From NCBI RefSeq assembly GCF_002900975.1, contig NZ_PJON01000001.1:620001-684000 (forward strand): a stretch of 64,000 nucleotides of DNA, given 5' to 3'. This document shows positions 1 to 7,682 of the stretch, piece after piece; positions within the stretch are counted from its first letter, which is position 1; each line of letters begins with the position of its first letter. This DNA is from Tabrizicola aquatica. Its GTDB lineage: Bacteria > Pseudomonadota > Alphaproteobacteria > Rhodobacterales > Rhodobacteraceae. The notes beneath the pieces were generated by a model. The model worked only from the letters and a program-made list of their open reading frames with translations, had not been told where the DNA came from and did no database searches. A program made the position numbers and the translations under genes.

Positions 1-261
1 CCGGGGGGCACGCTGTCGGCGGTCTATCTGCCGCTGATGCGCGGGTCGGTCCTGACGGCGCTTTTGGTGGTGTTCGTCGATTGCGTGAAGGAACTGCCTG
101 CGACGCTGCTCTTGCGTCCCTTCAACTACAACACCCTGGCAACGCGGGTCTATGAGCTGGCGAGCCTGGAGCGTCTGTCCGAAGCGGCCCCGGCGGCGCT
201 GGTGGTGATGGCCGTCGGCATGGTCGCGGTGGTGCTTCTGGCGCGCGAACAGCGGGACTGA
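1..261 (+). CDS. ABC transporter permease, ferric-iron (FbpB/AfuB) type, C-terminal fragment
   Basis: The gene is cut by the left edge of the window; only the last 86 residues are visible, in the frame starting at base 1. The stretch VKELPATLLLRPFN followed by NTLATRVYELA is typical of the end of FbpB/ThiP-like binding-protein-dependent permeases, just after the EAA loop of the second half. The fragment carries two hydrophobic segments (around TALLVVFV and ALVVMAVGMVAVVLLA) that would be the last membrane helices, and ends in a short charged tail. In this family the protein forms the inner-membrane channel for Fe3+ imported with a periplasmic binding protein. Substrate is inferred from family resemblance only, because the binding protein and ATPase lie outside the window. 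Confidence 0.8.
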   Translation, partial: PGGTLSAVYLPLMRGSVLTALLVVFVDCVKELPATLLLRPFNYNTLATRVYELASLERLSEAAPAALVVMAVGMVAVVLLAREQRD

Positions 262-304
262 CCCTTGCGCGGGGCCCCTGTCGAGGGTATCTGACGGAGA
301 GGTG

Positions 305-380
305 GCCCCTATAGCTCAGCTGGTAGAGCATCTGATTTGTAATCAGAGGGTCGGGAGTTCGAGTCTCTCTGGGGGCACCA
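305..380 (+). tRNA. tRNA-Thr (anticodon TGT)
   Basis: A complete cloverleaf folds here. The acceptor arm 305-311 pairs with 370-376, followed by discriminator A377 and an encoded CCA (378-380). The anticodon stem TCTGA/TCAGA encloses the loop TTTGTAA, giving anticodon TGT, which reads ACA. The D arm (AGCTC...GAGC) and T loop (TTCGAGT) are standard. It is 44 bases after the permease stop. Confidence 0.95.
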
Positions 381-385
381 TCCCG

Positions 386-410
386 AAGGTGGGCAGATTG
401 CCCACCCTAC
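386..410. repeat. GGTGGGC-type intergenic hairpin, copy 1
   Basis: GGTGGGC (388-394) and GCCCACC (400-406) form a 7-bp perfect stem around a 5-base loop. It sits immediately after tRNA-Thr and over the stop codon of the convergent TfoX-C gene, so it may end both transcripts. Related hairpins occur after pntB (29215-29238) and between mcl and mtkA (48880-48898). Confidence 0.6.
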
Positions 411-745
411 GCCCGTTCCACGACACCAAGGTAGCTGAGCATCGCCTCCATATCGGCGCGCAGCTTGACGTCCGAGCGGTTGAACCCGGCGCAGAGTGCG
501 TCGAAGCGTTTGCGCAGCGCCTTCTTTTCCTCGCCCTTGCAGTCGTTCCAGGGCCGGCCCTGCAGGCCCATCACCAGGACATAATAGCCGATGAAATGTG
601 GGCGCGTGCCGGCGGCGAGGAGGCGGCGGTAGGACTCATCCGGGCCAAGGGCGTGGATTTCCTCGGCCGTGGTGATGCCGGCGCGGGCAAACGCCTCTTC
701 GGAGGCGGGGCCGAGGTTCGGGATCGAAGAGACGGGCGCGGGCAT
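407..745 (-). CDS. TfoX C-terminal domain protein
   Basis: A 112-residue protein that matches the stand-alone TfoX C-terminal (helix-hairpin-helix-like) domain: the N-terminal SSIPNLGPASEEAFARAGI and TAEEIHALG motifs are characteristic. In the gammaproteobacterial competence regulator TfoX this domain follows an N-terminal domain that is absent here. The role of the stand-alone form is not established; a nucleic-acid-associated function is a guess. I chose the ATG at 745 because the open frame upstream overlaps the terminator hairpin of the preceding small gene and lacks family similarity. Same-strand neighbour: the Gln-rich small protein at 814-957, separated by an intrinsic terminator, so probably not co-transcribed. 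Confidence 0.75.
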   Translation of the reverse strand: MPAPVSSIPNLGPASEEAFARAGITTAEEIHALGPDESYRRLLAAGTRPHFIGYYVLVMGLQGRPWNDCKGEEKKALRKRFDALCAGFNRSDVKLRADMEAMLSYLGVVERA

Positions 746-763
746 GGGTATCCCCGGACATGG

Positions 764-787
764 AAAAGGCCAGCCTTGCGGCTGGCC
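764..787 (-). terminator. Intrinsic terminator of the small Gln-rich gene
   Basis: On the minus strand GGCCAGCC-GCAA-GGCTGGCC is a perfect 8-bp stem with a 4-base loop, followed directly by TTTT. It lies 26 bases past the stop of the 47-residue ORF at 814-957, which supports that ORF being a transcribed unit. Confidence 0.8.
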
Positions 788-813
788 CGGCATCTGTCAA
801 CGGCTGGTCGGGA

Positions 814-957
814 TCAGATCGCCGCCCAGTCGCGGAAGATCGGTTTCCCGGTGTGCTGGCCGGCCTGTTGCGGGGCGCTGGATCCCTGCTGCTGTTGCTG
901 GGTGGACGAACCGGAACCGCCGGCTTGTTGCTGCGGGGTTGCGGAAGTGGTGGCCAT
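814..957 (-). CDS. Unrecognised 47-residue Gln/Ser/Gly-rich small protein
   Basis: The ORF encodes 47 residues: an N-terminal two-thirds rich in Gln, Ser, Gly and Ala (including a run of five Gln after SGSST), then a more ordered C-terminus ending GKPIFRDWAAI. The start ATG (957-955) is preceded by GGAG about eight bases upstream, and the stop is followed by a clear intrinsic terminator, so translation and transcription signals agree. No signal peptide or membrane segment is visible. The composition suggests an intrinsically disordered protein with a short conserved tail that could bind a partner. I do not recognise a family and offer no function. Confidence 0.6.
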   Translation of the reverse strand: MATTSATPQQQAGGSGSSTQQQQQGSSAPQQAGQHTGKPIFRDWAAI

Positions 958-1116
958 CTGACTGCTCCGTTTGCTGGCTCTTGTCGCCTTTTACCGATAT
1001 TGCGTCGCATAGGGGCGCAGGCAAGCCGGGTCGATGGCGAATTTGCGACGATTTGTCAGAATCGTGCACATTCGGCAACAGATTTCCGCCAGAAGGTCGG
1101 GTTTTCCAACAGGGCC

Positions 1117-2196
1117 TCAGCCCGTACGGAACTGCTTGGCCAGTTTCAGGCCCTGGCCTTGGTAATTCGAGGAAATCCCGGCGCCATAAAGTGTTTGCGG
1201 GCGTTCCTTCATGTGCTCATAGACCAGGCGGCCGACGACCTGGCCATGTTCCAGCACAAAGGGTGCCTCGTGGCAGCGCACCTCCAGCACCCCGCGCGAG
1301 CCTGCGCCCCCTGCGGCAGCATGGCCAAAGCCGGGGTCGAAGAAACCGGCGTAATGCACCCGGAACTCGCCCACCATGGCCAGATAGGGGGCCATCTCGG
1401 CGGCATAGTCGGGGGGAATCGTCACCGCCTCGCGGCTGACAAGGATGTAGAACGCGCCGGGGTCCAGGATGATGCGGCCGTCACGCGAGTGCAGTTCCTC
1501 CCAGAAGTCGGCGACGGGATAGTGGCCGATGCGGTCCAGGTCGATCACACCGGCATGCGGCTTGGCGCGGTAGCCGACCAGCGTGCCCTGCGCCGGTTTC
1601 AGGTCAACCGAAAAGCCCAGCCCTTCTGAGATGACGGCCTCGCCCGAGACCAGCGGCTCGCGTGCATGGAGGGTGTGCAACTCGGCGTCGGACAGGACCG
1701 CCTGGCCCTGGCGGAAGCGGATCTGGTTCAGCCGCTGCCCTTCGCGCACCAGAACCGAGAAGCTGCGCGGGCAGACCTCGGCGTAAAGCGGGCCGTGATA
1801 ACCTTCGGGGATGCGGTCGAATTCGGTGCCGCCATCGGTGATGGTGCGGGTCAGAAGGTCCAGACGCCCCGAGGAACTTTTGGCATTGGCGACGGCGGTC
1901 ACGCCCTGGGGCAGGGCCAGACGCTCGGCCAGGGGAATCACGTAGACGCAGTTCTTTTCCAGCACCGCGCCTTCGGCAAGGTTCACCTTGTGCATGGTGA
2001 ACTCGTCCAGCCGGTCCTGCACCGTGCGACCGTGCCCCGTCAGAAACGAGGCGCGCACGCGGTAGGCAACGGAACCAAGGCGCAAGTCCAGGCTGGCGGG
2101 CTGGATCTGGTCGTCAAGAATCGCTGGCTGGGCGGAGAGCGCGCCGGCGGCGATCAGCTGGCGCAGGGCTTGGGCGGGCAGAACTCCGGATGTCAT
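1117..2196 (-). CDS. dcd: 2'-deoxycytidine 5'-triphosphate deaminase, two-domain form
   Basis: Predicted to deaminate dCTP to dUTP for thymidylate synthesis in the cytoplasm. The 359 residues are almost twice the length of the E. coli enzyme and correspond to the alphaproteobacterial form with two tandem dUTPase-like folds. The first half holds IQPASLDLRLG (about residue 31) and ANAKSSSGRLDL (about 103), matching the substrate-binding SSxGR motif of the Dcd/Dut family. The second half, from FSVDLKPAQGT, repeats the fold and ends with YQGQGLK. The start ATG has a GGGGGA ribosome site. The gene is downstream of the tRNA-Pro terminator and stands alone. Whether it also hydrolyses dUTP, as bifunctional relatives do, cannot be read from the sequence. 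Confidence 0.88.
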   Translation of the reverse strand: MTSGVLPAQALRQLIAAGALSAQPAILDDQIQPASLDLRLGSVAYRVRASFLTGHGRTVQDRLDEFTMHKVNLAEGAVLEKNCVYVIPLAERLALPQGVTAVANAKSSSGRLDLLTRTITDGGTEFDRIPEGYHGPLYAEVCPRSFSVLVREGQRLNQIRFRQGQAVLSDAELHTLHAREPLVSGEAVISEGLGFSVDLKPAQGTLVGYRAKPHAGVIDLDRIGHYPVADFWEELHSRDGRIILDPGAFYILVSREAVTIPPDYAAEMAPYLAMVGEFRVHYAGFFDPGFGHAAAGGAGSRGVLEVRCHEAPFVLEHGQVVGRLVYEHMKERPQTLYGAGISSNYQGQGLKLAKQFRTG

Positions 2197-2230
2197 TGCC
2201 GTCCCCCTTCACCGGCGTGGTGCCGGATAT

Positions 2231-2270
2231 AAAACCGCCCGCCATGCCGGTTGGCAGGCGGGCGGGTTTT
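2231..2270 (-). terminator. Bidirectional-looking intrinsic terminator after tRNA-Pro
   Basis: AAAACCGCCCGCC (2231-2243) is nearly the reverse complement of GGCGGGCGGGTTTT (2257-2270), with an inner TGCC-GGTT-GGCA helix at its tip. It follows tRNA-Pro on the minus strand and separates it from dcd. The T tract is present on both strands. Confidence 0.8.
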
Positions 2271-2273
2271 CGA

Positions 2274-2351
2274 TGGTCGGGCCGGAGAGATTCGAACTCT
2301 CGACCTCCCGCCCCCCAGACGGACGCGCTAACCAGGCTGCGCTACGGCCCG
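2274..2351 (-). tRNA. tRNA-Pro (anticodon GGG)
   Basis: Read on the minus strand, CGGGCCG pairs with CGGCCCG as acceptor arm (2345-2351 with 2278-2284), followed by A and an encoded CCA (2274-2276). The anticodon loop CTGGGGG gives anticodon GGG, and the T loop is TTCGAAT. The C1-G72 pair is the usual bacterial tRNA-Pro identity feature. Confidence 0.95.
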
Positions 2352-2411
2352 ACACGGGGGGATACATACCGGTATTCCGGGCCGGTGCAAGCGGGAAAGC
2401 GCATTGCACTG

Positions 2412-3110
2412 CTATGCCGTGCCACCTTCGGCACGATCGCCCAGTCGGGCACGCAAGGCAGCAAGGCGCCGGGCAAGCGCCGACACCTCAGGCATGGCAT
2501 CTGAAAGAGCTTTGGGCGGCAAGGCCCTGATTCGGCTGGCAAAGGTCACATCATTGCGCAGGATGGGCCTGGGCTTTGGCGCGGGGTCGGCTTCGGCTGG
2601 CTGGACTGGGGCAGGCTGGGTAGGAACTGGCTGCGCGATGGGCAGGTCGAAGAGCGGCAGCACCGCCTGAACCGGCGCCGGCGCGGCCGGGGCTTGCACT
2701 TGCGGCGCCGTAGGAGGGGGTGCGGTCTCTTCCTCATCCTCTATGGCGATGAAGGCAGCCTCGGGCACCGCTTCGCCGGGCACCAGGGGCGGCAAATCCG
2801 CTGGCTCAGGCAGGCCGTCGGGCAGATCGACTGGGACCGAATCGTCGGAAAGGCCCGCCACATGGCGCACGCCCTGGTCACGCAGGATCTTCTGCACGCC
2901 GCGGATCGTCAGCCCCTCGTCATGCAGAAGGCGCTTGATGCCCGCCAGCAGGGCAACGTCCGAGGGGCGGTAATAGCGCCGACCCCCCGCCCGTTTCACC
3001 GGCCGGATCTGCGGAAAACGGCTTTCCCAGAACCGCAGCACATGGGCCGGGGTTTCCAGATGTTCGGCGACCTCGCTGATGGTGCGGAAGGCGTCCGGCG
3101 ACTTGTCCAT
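2412..3110 (-). CDS. MerR-family transcriptional regulator
   Basis: The 232-residue protein starts with a MerR winged helix-turn-helix: [19 protein letters not shown] (about residues 12-30), then [24 protein letters not shown], where GGRRYY is the wing signature. From about residue 90 the protein turns into a long acidic and Pro/Ala-rich linker, and the last 45 residues are a basic helix. It lacks the metal-binding cysteines of classical MerR/CueR proteins. It is last in the yceD-rpmF-plsX-fabH-ihfA run, 13 bases after ihfA, a position conserved in alphaproteobacteria; its regulon is not evident from the sequence. Confidence 0.88.
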   Translation of the reverse strand: MDKSPDAFRTISEVAEHLETPAHVLRFWESRFPQIRPVKRAGGRRYYRPSDVALLAGIKRLLHDEGLTIRGVQKILRDQGVRHVAGLSDDSVPVDLPDGLPEPADLPPLVPGEAVPEAAFIAIEDEEETAPPPTAPQVQAPAAPAPVQAVLPLFDLPIAQPVPTQPAPVQPAEADPAPKPRPILRNDVTFASRIRALPPKALSDAMPEVSALARRLAALRARLGDRAEGGTA

Positions 3111-3123
3111 CCGCTGCTATCCC

Positions 3124-3426
3124 CTAGCGCTTCTTCCCGGCCGCAACGCGGTCCTTCATCAGATGCGACGGGCGGAAGGTCAGCACCCGGCGGGGCGAGA
3201 TCGGAACCTCTTCCCCGGTCTTGGGGTTGCGGCCGACACGCGCGGATTTCGCTCGGACCGAGAAAGTGCCGAACGAGGAAATCTTCACCGTCTCGCCCGC
3301 GGCCAGCGCGTCGGACATGTGCTGCAACACGCTTTCCACCAGATTGGCGGATTCGTTGCGGCTCAGACCAACCTCGCGAAAGACCGCTTCGCTGAGATCC
3401 ATCCGGGTCAGGGTCTTCTCACTCAT
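3124..3426 (-). CDS. ihfA: Integration host factor alpha subunit
   Basis: A 100-residue DNA-bending HU/IHF-fold protein. Typical features are [17 protein letters not shown] at the N-terminus, VKISSFGTF at residues 46-54, and the DNA-contacting arm [30 protein letters not shown] is the IHF/HU signature and the proline that wedges between bases lies in it. It is expected to pair with IhfB in the nucleoid. I chose the ATG at 3426 (MSEKTL); the longer frame adds 21 residues unlike the family. It sits 90 bases after fabH and just before merR. Confidence 0.93.
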   Translation of the reverse strand: MSEKTLTRMDLSEAVFREVGLSRNESANLVESVLQHMSDALAAGETVKISSFGTFSVRAKSARVGRNPKTGEEVPISPRRVLTFRPSHLMKDRVAAGKKR

Positions 3427-3516
3427 CACGTCCCCCACGTGGCTATTTCCGCCATGATTGGGCCGGATGGATTTACGAGTCAATATCAAGCACTTGGGAT
3501 GCGTGGTTAAAGGCGC

Positions 3517-4485
3517 CTACCAGCGCAGGACCACCGCGCCCCAGGCCAGGCCGCCGCCGATCGCCTCGGTCACGATCAGGTCGCCGGGCTTGATCTGGCC
3601 GCGCGCCTTGCCGACCGACAGCGCCAGCGGGATCGAGGCGGCCGAGGTGTTGCCGTGGTCCTGCACGGTGACAACGACGCGGTCCATCGGAACCTGCATG
3701 CGCTTGGCCGTGCCCTCGATGATGCGGATATTGGCCTGGTGCGGCACGATCCAGTCCACGTCGTCGGGTGTCAGACCGGCCTTGTCCAATGCGGTGTGTG
3801 CAGTTTGTGCAAGCTTTTCAATGGCGTGGCGAAAGACTTCCTTGCCTTCCATCACCAGGTGCCCGGTCGTCCCGGTCGAGGTGCCACCATCGACATACAA
3901 GATGTCCTTGTAGCGCCCGTCCGAGTTGAGGTCGGTTGACAGGATGCCCCGGTCCGAGGGCGTTCCGGCACCTTCGGTCGCCTCCAGCACCACTGCACCT
4001 GCGCCGTCGCCAAACAGGACGCAGGTCGAGCGGTCCTTCCAGTTCATCAGCCGGCTGAAGGTCTCGGCCCCGATGACCAGAATGCAATTGGCCTGTCCCG
4101 CAGCGATCAGCGCGTTGGCGTTGGCCAGCGCATAGACGAATCCTGCGCAGACTGCCTGAACGTCGAAGGCAAAGCCCTTGGTGATCCCAAGTTCGGCCTG
4201 CACCATGGTCGCGACCGATGGGAAGGTCAGGTCGGGGGTCGAGGTTGCGACGATGATCGCATCGACCCGGTCCGCATCCATCCCGGCGTCCGCAAGGGCG
4301 GCACGGGCGGCGCGGGCGGCAAGGTCCGAGGTCAGCTGCCCTTCGGCCGCGAAATGCCGCCGCTCGATCCCCGAGCGCGAGCGAATCCACTCATCCGAGG
4401 TTTCGACGATCGCTTCGAACTCGCTGTTCGGGACGACCCGGTCAGGCAGATAATGCCCAACACCCTTTACTGCCGCACGTATCAT
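3517..4485 (-). CDS. fabH: 3-oxoacyl-ACP synthase III (KAS III)
   Basis: Catalyses the first condensation of fatty acid synthesis, acetyl-CoA plus malonyl-ACP to acetoacetyl-ACP. The 322 residues match the usual length. The catalytic triad is visible: Cys113 in VQAVCAGF, His249 in IVPHQAN and Asn279 in HGNTSAAS. GGGLAWGA near the C-terminus closes the thiolase fold. Its start overlaps the stop of plsX by four bases (ATGA-type), so the two are translationally coupled, the standard plsX-fabH arrangement that links phospholipid and fatty acid synthesis. Confidence 0.96.
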   Translation of the reverse strand: MIRAAVKGVGHYLPDRVVPNSEFEAIVETSDEWIRSRSGIERRHFAAEGQLTSDLAARAARAALADAGMDADRVDAIIVATSTPDLTFPSVATMVQAELGITKGFAFDVQAVCAGFVYALANANALIAAGQANCILVIGAETFSRLMNWKDRSTCVLFGDGAGAVVLEATEGAGTPSDRGILSTDLNSDGRYKDILYVDGGTSTGTTGHLVMEGKEVFRHAIEKLAQTAHTALDKAGLTPDDVDWIVPHQANIRIIEGTAKRMQVPMDRVVVTVQDHGNTSAASIPLALSVGKARGQIKPGDLIVTEAIGGGLAWGAVVLRW

Positions 4486-5606
4486 TCGGTCAGATCGCCC
4501 CCTGCTCCGGTCGCGCCAGAGCCTTCATTCGCCGCATCCTGCCCCGCAGCTTCGGCGGATGCAACCCGCGCCGCAAGCCGCTCCAGGAAGCCGGCCTGGG
4601 CCAGCTGGAACGCCAGCCCGATCGCGGCCGCCACGCCCGTCGCATCGGCCGAGCCATGCGATTTCACCACCGTGCCGTTCAGCCCCAGGAACACCCCGCC
4701 ATTCACCCGGCGCGGGTCAATGCGGCGTTGCAGCCGCCCCAGCGCACCCCGCGCCATCAGCGCGCCCAGCTTGGCCATCAGTGTCGAGGTCAGCGTCTGA
4801 CGCAGAAGGTCGCCGACCAGACGGGCCGTTCCCTCGATCGCCTTCAGCGCGACATTGCCGGTAAAGCCGTCGGTCACGATCACGTCCACGCGGTCGGACA
4901 GGATGTCGGTGCCCTCGACAAAGCCGACATAATCGAAGCTTCCGGCCCCGGCGTGCTGGCCCAAGAGGGCGTGCGCCTCATGCAACTCGGCGCGGCCCTT
5001 ATGTTCTTCGGTGCCGACGTTCAAGAGGCCGACACGCGGGCGCGCGATCCCAAGGCCGTTGCGGGCATAAGACGCGCCCATGAAGGCGTATTGCATCAGA
5101 TCACGCGGCTCGGCCTTCACGTCGGCGCCCATGTCCAGCATGACGTTCATCTTGCCGGGGGTCGGCGTCGGAAAGAGGCTGGCGATGGCGGGGCGGTTCA
5201 GCCCGGGCATCTTGCGCAGGCGCAGCATCGACACCGCCATCAGCGCCCCGGTATTCCCGCACGACACCGCCGCGGCGGCCTGACCTTCACGAAGGGAATC
5301 GATGGCCGACCACATCGAGGTGCCCTGGCCGTGACGCATCACCTGGCTGGGCTTGTCCTCCATCGTGACCACACGCGCTGCATGGCGCAGCGTGATGCGC
5401 GCGGCAAGCGCGGGATTGCGCGCAAGCAAGGGCTGCAACACAGCCTCGTCGCCGTGGACGATCACGTCCAGCCGATCATGCTGTGCCAACGAGTCGACAA
5501 GACCGGCAACAACCGCTGCCGGTCCCCGGTCGCCACCCATGGCGTCCACCGAAATGACGACACGCTCGGCAGCCGTGGCAGACTCAGACGTGGGTCCGGT
5601 GGCCAT
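4482..5606 (-). CDS. plsX: Phosphate acyltransferase PlsX
   Basis: Predicted to make acyl-phosphate from acyl-ACP, the donor for PlsY in phosphatidic acid synthesis, as a peripheral cytoplasmic protein. The N-terminal VISVDAMGGDRGP (about residues 16-28), SCGNTGALMA and VTDGFTGNVALKA motifs are diagnostic. The length of 374 is slightly above average because of a Thr/Ser-rich N-terminus and an Ala/Glu-rich C-terminal tail. It lies between rpmF (23 bases upstream) and fabH (4-base overlap). Confidence 0.95.
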   Translation of the reverse strand: MATGPTSESATAAERVVISVDAMGGDRGPAAVVAGLVDSLAQHDRLDVIVHGDEAVLQPLLARNPALAARITLRHAARVVTMEDKPSQVMRHGQGTSMWSAIDSLREGQAAAAVSCGNTGALMAVSMLRLRKMPGLNRPAIASLFPTPTPGKMNVMLDMGADVKAEPRDLMQYAFMGASYARNGLGIARPRVGLLNVGTEEHKGRAELHEAHALLGQHAGAGSFDYVGFVEGTDILSDRVDVIVTDGFTGNVALKAIEGTARLVGDLLRQTLTSTLMAKLGALMARGALGRLQRRIDPRRVNGGVFLGLNGTVVKSHGSADATGVAAAIGLAFQLAQAGFLERLAARVASAEAAGQDAANEGSGATGAGGDLTE

Positions 5607-5629
5607 GGGAACGTCGCGCGGGGCGTTGA

Positions 5630-5836
5630 TTACGCCGCGTCCTCGTCCAGATCGACCTCACGCGCCATCGAGACGACTTCGCGCGAATCGTAGTGGCCGC
5701 AGGCGCTGCAGACGTGGTGCGGACGCTTCAGTTCGCCGCAGTTCGGGCAGTCGTTCGGGTTGGCGGCAACGAGGGCGTCATGCGCGCGGCGCATGTTGCG
5801 GCGGGATTTCGTGGTGCGGTTCTGCGGGACAGCCAT
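5630..5836 (-). CDS. rpmF: 50S ribosomal protein L32
   Basis: A 68-residue L32 with the zinc-ribbon cysteines Cys30, Cys33, Cys43 and Cys46 intact (CPNC...CSAC), so it is the zinc-binding (C+) form. The N-terminus [20 protein letters not shown] is the canonical rRNA-binding extension. It is preceded by DUF177 (yceD) and followed by plsX, the conserved yceD-rpmF-plsX order. Confidence 0.97.
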   Translation of the reverse strand: MAVPQNRTTKSRRNMRRAHDALVAANPNDCPNCGELKRPHHVCSACGHYDSREVVSMAREVDLDEDAA

Positions 5837-6022
5837 GTCTCAACCTTTGGGCAGTGGGGACGGGAGGCCCCGGTTTTTCCTTGTTCTACAGCGGGTTGGC
5901 CGGCCGTTGGGCAATAGCCGACACCTGCTGCTTCACAGCTTGAATGAGGCGCGGAACATACTCGGATTCCGGGGCGGTGCAAGCCCCCATTTCGCAAGTG
6001 CCGGCGCCCGGCCAGGGGACGC

Positions 6023-6592
6023 CTATTCCGCGCCTTCGGGGTCGTTTCCGTCTTTTGCCGCAAGCCGTTCTGCCAGGCTGGCCAGGCCGGCAAAAGGCTT
6101 CAGCGCGGCCTCGGTCAGCGGCTCGGCGCCGGGCGGGGCCACCACCTTTTCCCCCAGTTCTGCGCCAGGGGCGCGGGGGTATTCCGGCAGGGCCAGGGCC
6201 AGCGCCTCGGCCGCGACGTCGGCAAGGTCGATGACTTCGGGCATGGGCTCGACGCTGTCATCCTCGGGCATTTCGGCCTCTTCGCCCTCGGGGTCGACAT
6301 AGGCCGCGCTGTAGCGGCGCCGGACCGTATCCTCGATCCGGGCCGGCACCGGGGCCAGCGTGACAACGCAAGCCTGGTCTACGCGGGCCTGCAGTCTGGC
6401 CGTCAGCACCAGCTCGTCGCGGCCGTTCGGGGTGATCTCGCCGTCAAGATGCAGCTCTTGCAAGGCGATCAGGCCAAGGTCGCGCGCCAGGGCGGCGCGG
6501 GCCGTGCCGTCCGGGGCAAAACGGAATCGGGTCGGCTTGCGCGGGGAAAGCGCGGCGGTGCGGAACCGGGTGGGGCGGTCGGGGTCGGTCAT
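6023..6592 (-). CDS. yceD: DUF177 (YceD) family protein
   Basis: A 189-residue acidic protein with the DUF177 core: LHLDGEITPNGRDELVLTARLQARVDQACVVTLAPV (given here only as its landmarks GRDELVL and VDQACVVTL), then DPEGEEAEMPEDD and a C-terminal DLADVAAEALALALPEYPRAPG. YceD proteins occur upstream of rpmF in most bacteria and have been tied to 23S rRNA maturation and ribosome assembly. The start at 6592 (MTDPDRP) is preferred over an upstream ATG. It is the first gene of the rpmF-plsX-fabH-ihfA run and is divergent from bamE, the usual alphaproteobacterial arrangement. Confidence 0.88.
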   Translation of the reverse strand: MTDPDRPTRFRTAALSPRKPTRFRFAPDGTARAALARDLGLIALQELHLDGEITPNGRDELVLTARLQARVDQACVVTLAPVPARIEDTVRRRYSAAYVDPEGEEAEMPEDDSVEPMPEVIDLADVAAEALALALPEYPRAPGAELGEKVVAPPGAEPLTEAALKPFAGLASLAERLAAKDGNDPEGAE

Positions 6593-6746
6593 TCGCGTGA
6601 TCCAGTCGGGTAAGAGCAACGCCGGGGGCGGGTCCGGCGTTCCATTCTTGAACAGAGGCCTCTGCTTCTGTTATCCCGAACCCCAGGGGTTTTGAAGAAC
6701 CCGTGTTCGGCCGGTTCGGCCCGACGATCAGAGGGTGAGGACAGGC

Positions 6747-7235
6747 ATGGCATTCTACCGGTTGGCGCGCGCGGTCCTGGCGGCAGGGTCCGGTTGGCGC
6801 AAGGGCGGCCTCGTGCTGGTCCTTGGGGCGGGGCTGGCGGCCTGTTCGCCGGTGATCCGAAACCACGGCTATGTCCCGGCCGAGGACGAACTTGCGCTGG
6901 TCGAGGTCGGCGTCGACACGCGTGAGACGGTGGGCCAGAAGATCGGGCGTCCCTCGACCTCAGGCCTGCTGAACGACGAGGGCTGGTATTACGTGCAAAG
7001 CAAGTACCGCCACTTCGGCCCGCGAGAGCCGAAGGAGATCGAGCGTCAGGTGCTGGCCGTGACCTTCAACCAGTCTGGAACGGTCGAGAACATTGCCCGT
7101 TACGGGCTGGAGGACGGCAAGGTCGTCCAGATCTCGCGTCGGGTGACCGAGACGAACATCAAGGGCCTGACCCTGATCCAGCAGCTTCTGGGCAGCTTCG
7201 GCCGGCTTGATGCAGGGGGCCTTCTGGCGGACTGA
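6747..7235 (+). CDS. bamE: Outer membrane assembly lipoprotein BamE (SmpA/OmlA)
   Basis: A 162-residue protein with a hydrophobic N-terminal signal ending in the lipobox LAAC (Cys33), so it should be lipidated and anchored in the outer membrane as an accessory of the BAM complex. The SmpA/OmlA domain follows: DTRETVGQKIGRPSTSG, then GWYYVQSKYR, VLAVTFNQSGTVENIARYGLEDG. The chosen ATG has GAGG eight bases upstream; an in-frame GTG twelve bases earlier is an alternative. Convergent with msrB, with adjacent stop codons. Confidence 0.92.
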   Translation: MAFYRLARAVLAAGSGWRKGGLVLVLGAGLAACSPVIRNHGYVPAEDELALVEVGVDTRETVGQKIGRPSTSGLLNDEGWYYVQSKYRHFGPREPKEIERQVLAVTFNQSGTVENIARYGLEDGKVVQISRRVTETNIKGLTLIQQLLGSFGRLDAGGLLAD

Positions 7236-7628
7236 TCAGTCCGCCGGCTCGAATCGCAGGGCAACCCCGTTGATGCAGTAGCGCAGCCCGGTGGGCTTTG
7301 GCCCGTCGGGAAAGACGTGGCCAAGATGCGCCTCGCAGCGGTTGCAGTGCACCTCGGTCCGGCGCATGAACCAGCTGTTGTCGGACTGCTCGCCCACCAT
7401 CTCGGCGTCTAGGGGGGCATAGAAGCTGGGCCAGCCGGTGCCGCTGTCGAACTTGGTGGCCTGATCGAACAGCGGCGCATCGCAGCAGATGCAGCGGAAG
7501 GTGCCGGGGGCCTTGGGGAAGTCATCGTGGGTGAAGGCGCGTTCGGTGCCATGCTTGCGGGTCACCTTGTAGGCGAGGTCCGAAAGCTGGGCCTGCCACT
7601 CGGCATCTGACTTGACGATCTTGTCCAT
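7236..7628 (-). CDS. msrB: Peptide-methionine (R)-S-oxide reductase
   Basis: Reduces methionine-R-sulfoxide in oxidised proteins. The 130-residue SelR domain is complete: two CxxC zinc pairs (Cys46/Cys49 in CICC and Cys95/Cys98 in CNRC), TGWPSF, and catalytic Cys118 in RYCINGVAL. No signal peptide, so cytoplasmic. The stop abuts the stop of bamE on the opposite strand; the start has an AAGGAG site. Confidence 0.96.
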   Translation of the reverse strand: MDKIVKSDAEWQAQLSDLAYKVTRKHGTERAFTHDDFPKAPGTFRCICCDAPLFDQATKFDSGTGWPSFYAPLDAEMVGEQSDNSWFMRRTEVHCNRCEAHLGHVFPDGPKPTGLRYCINGVALRFEPAD

Positions 7629-7682
7629 GCGGGTCTCCTTTATGGGGTCAATCTAGGGCCTGGGGCCCCGGGGGAAAAGGGC

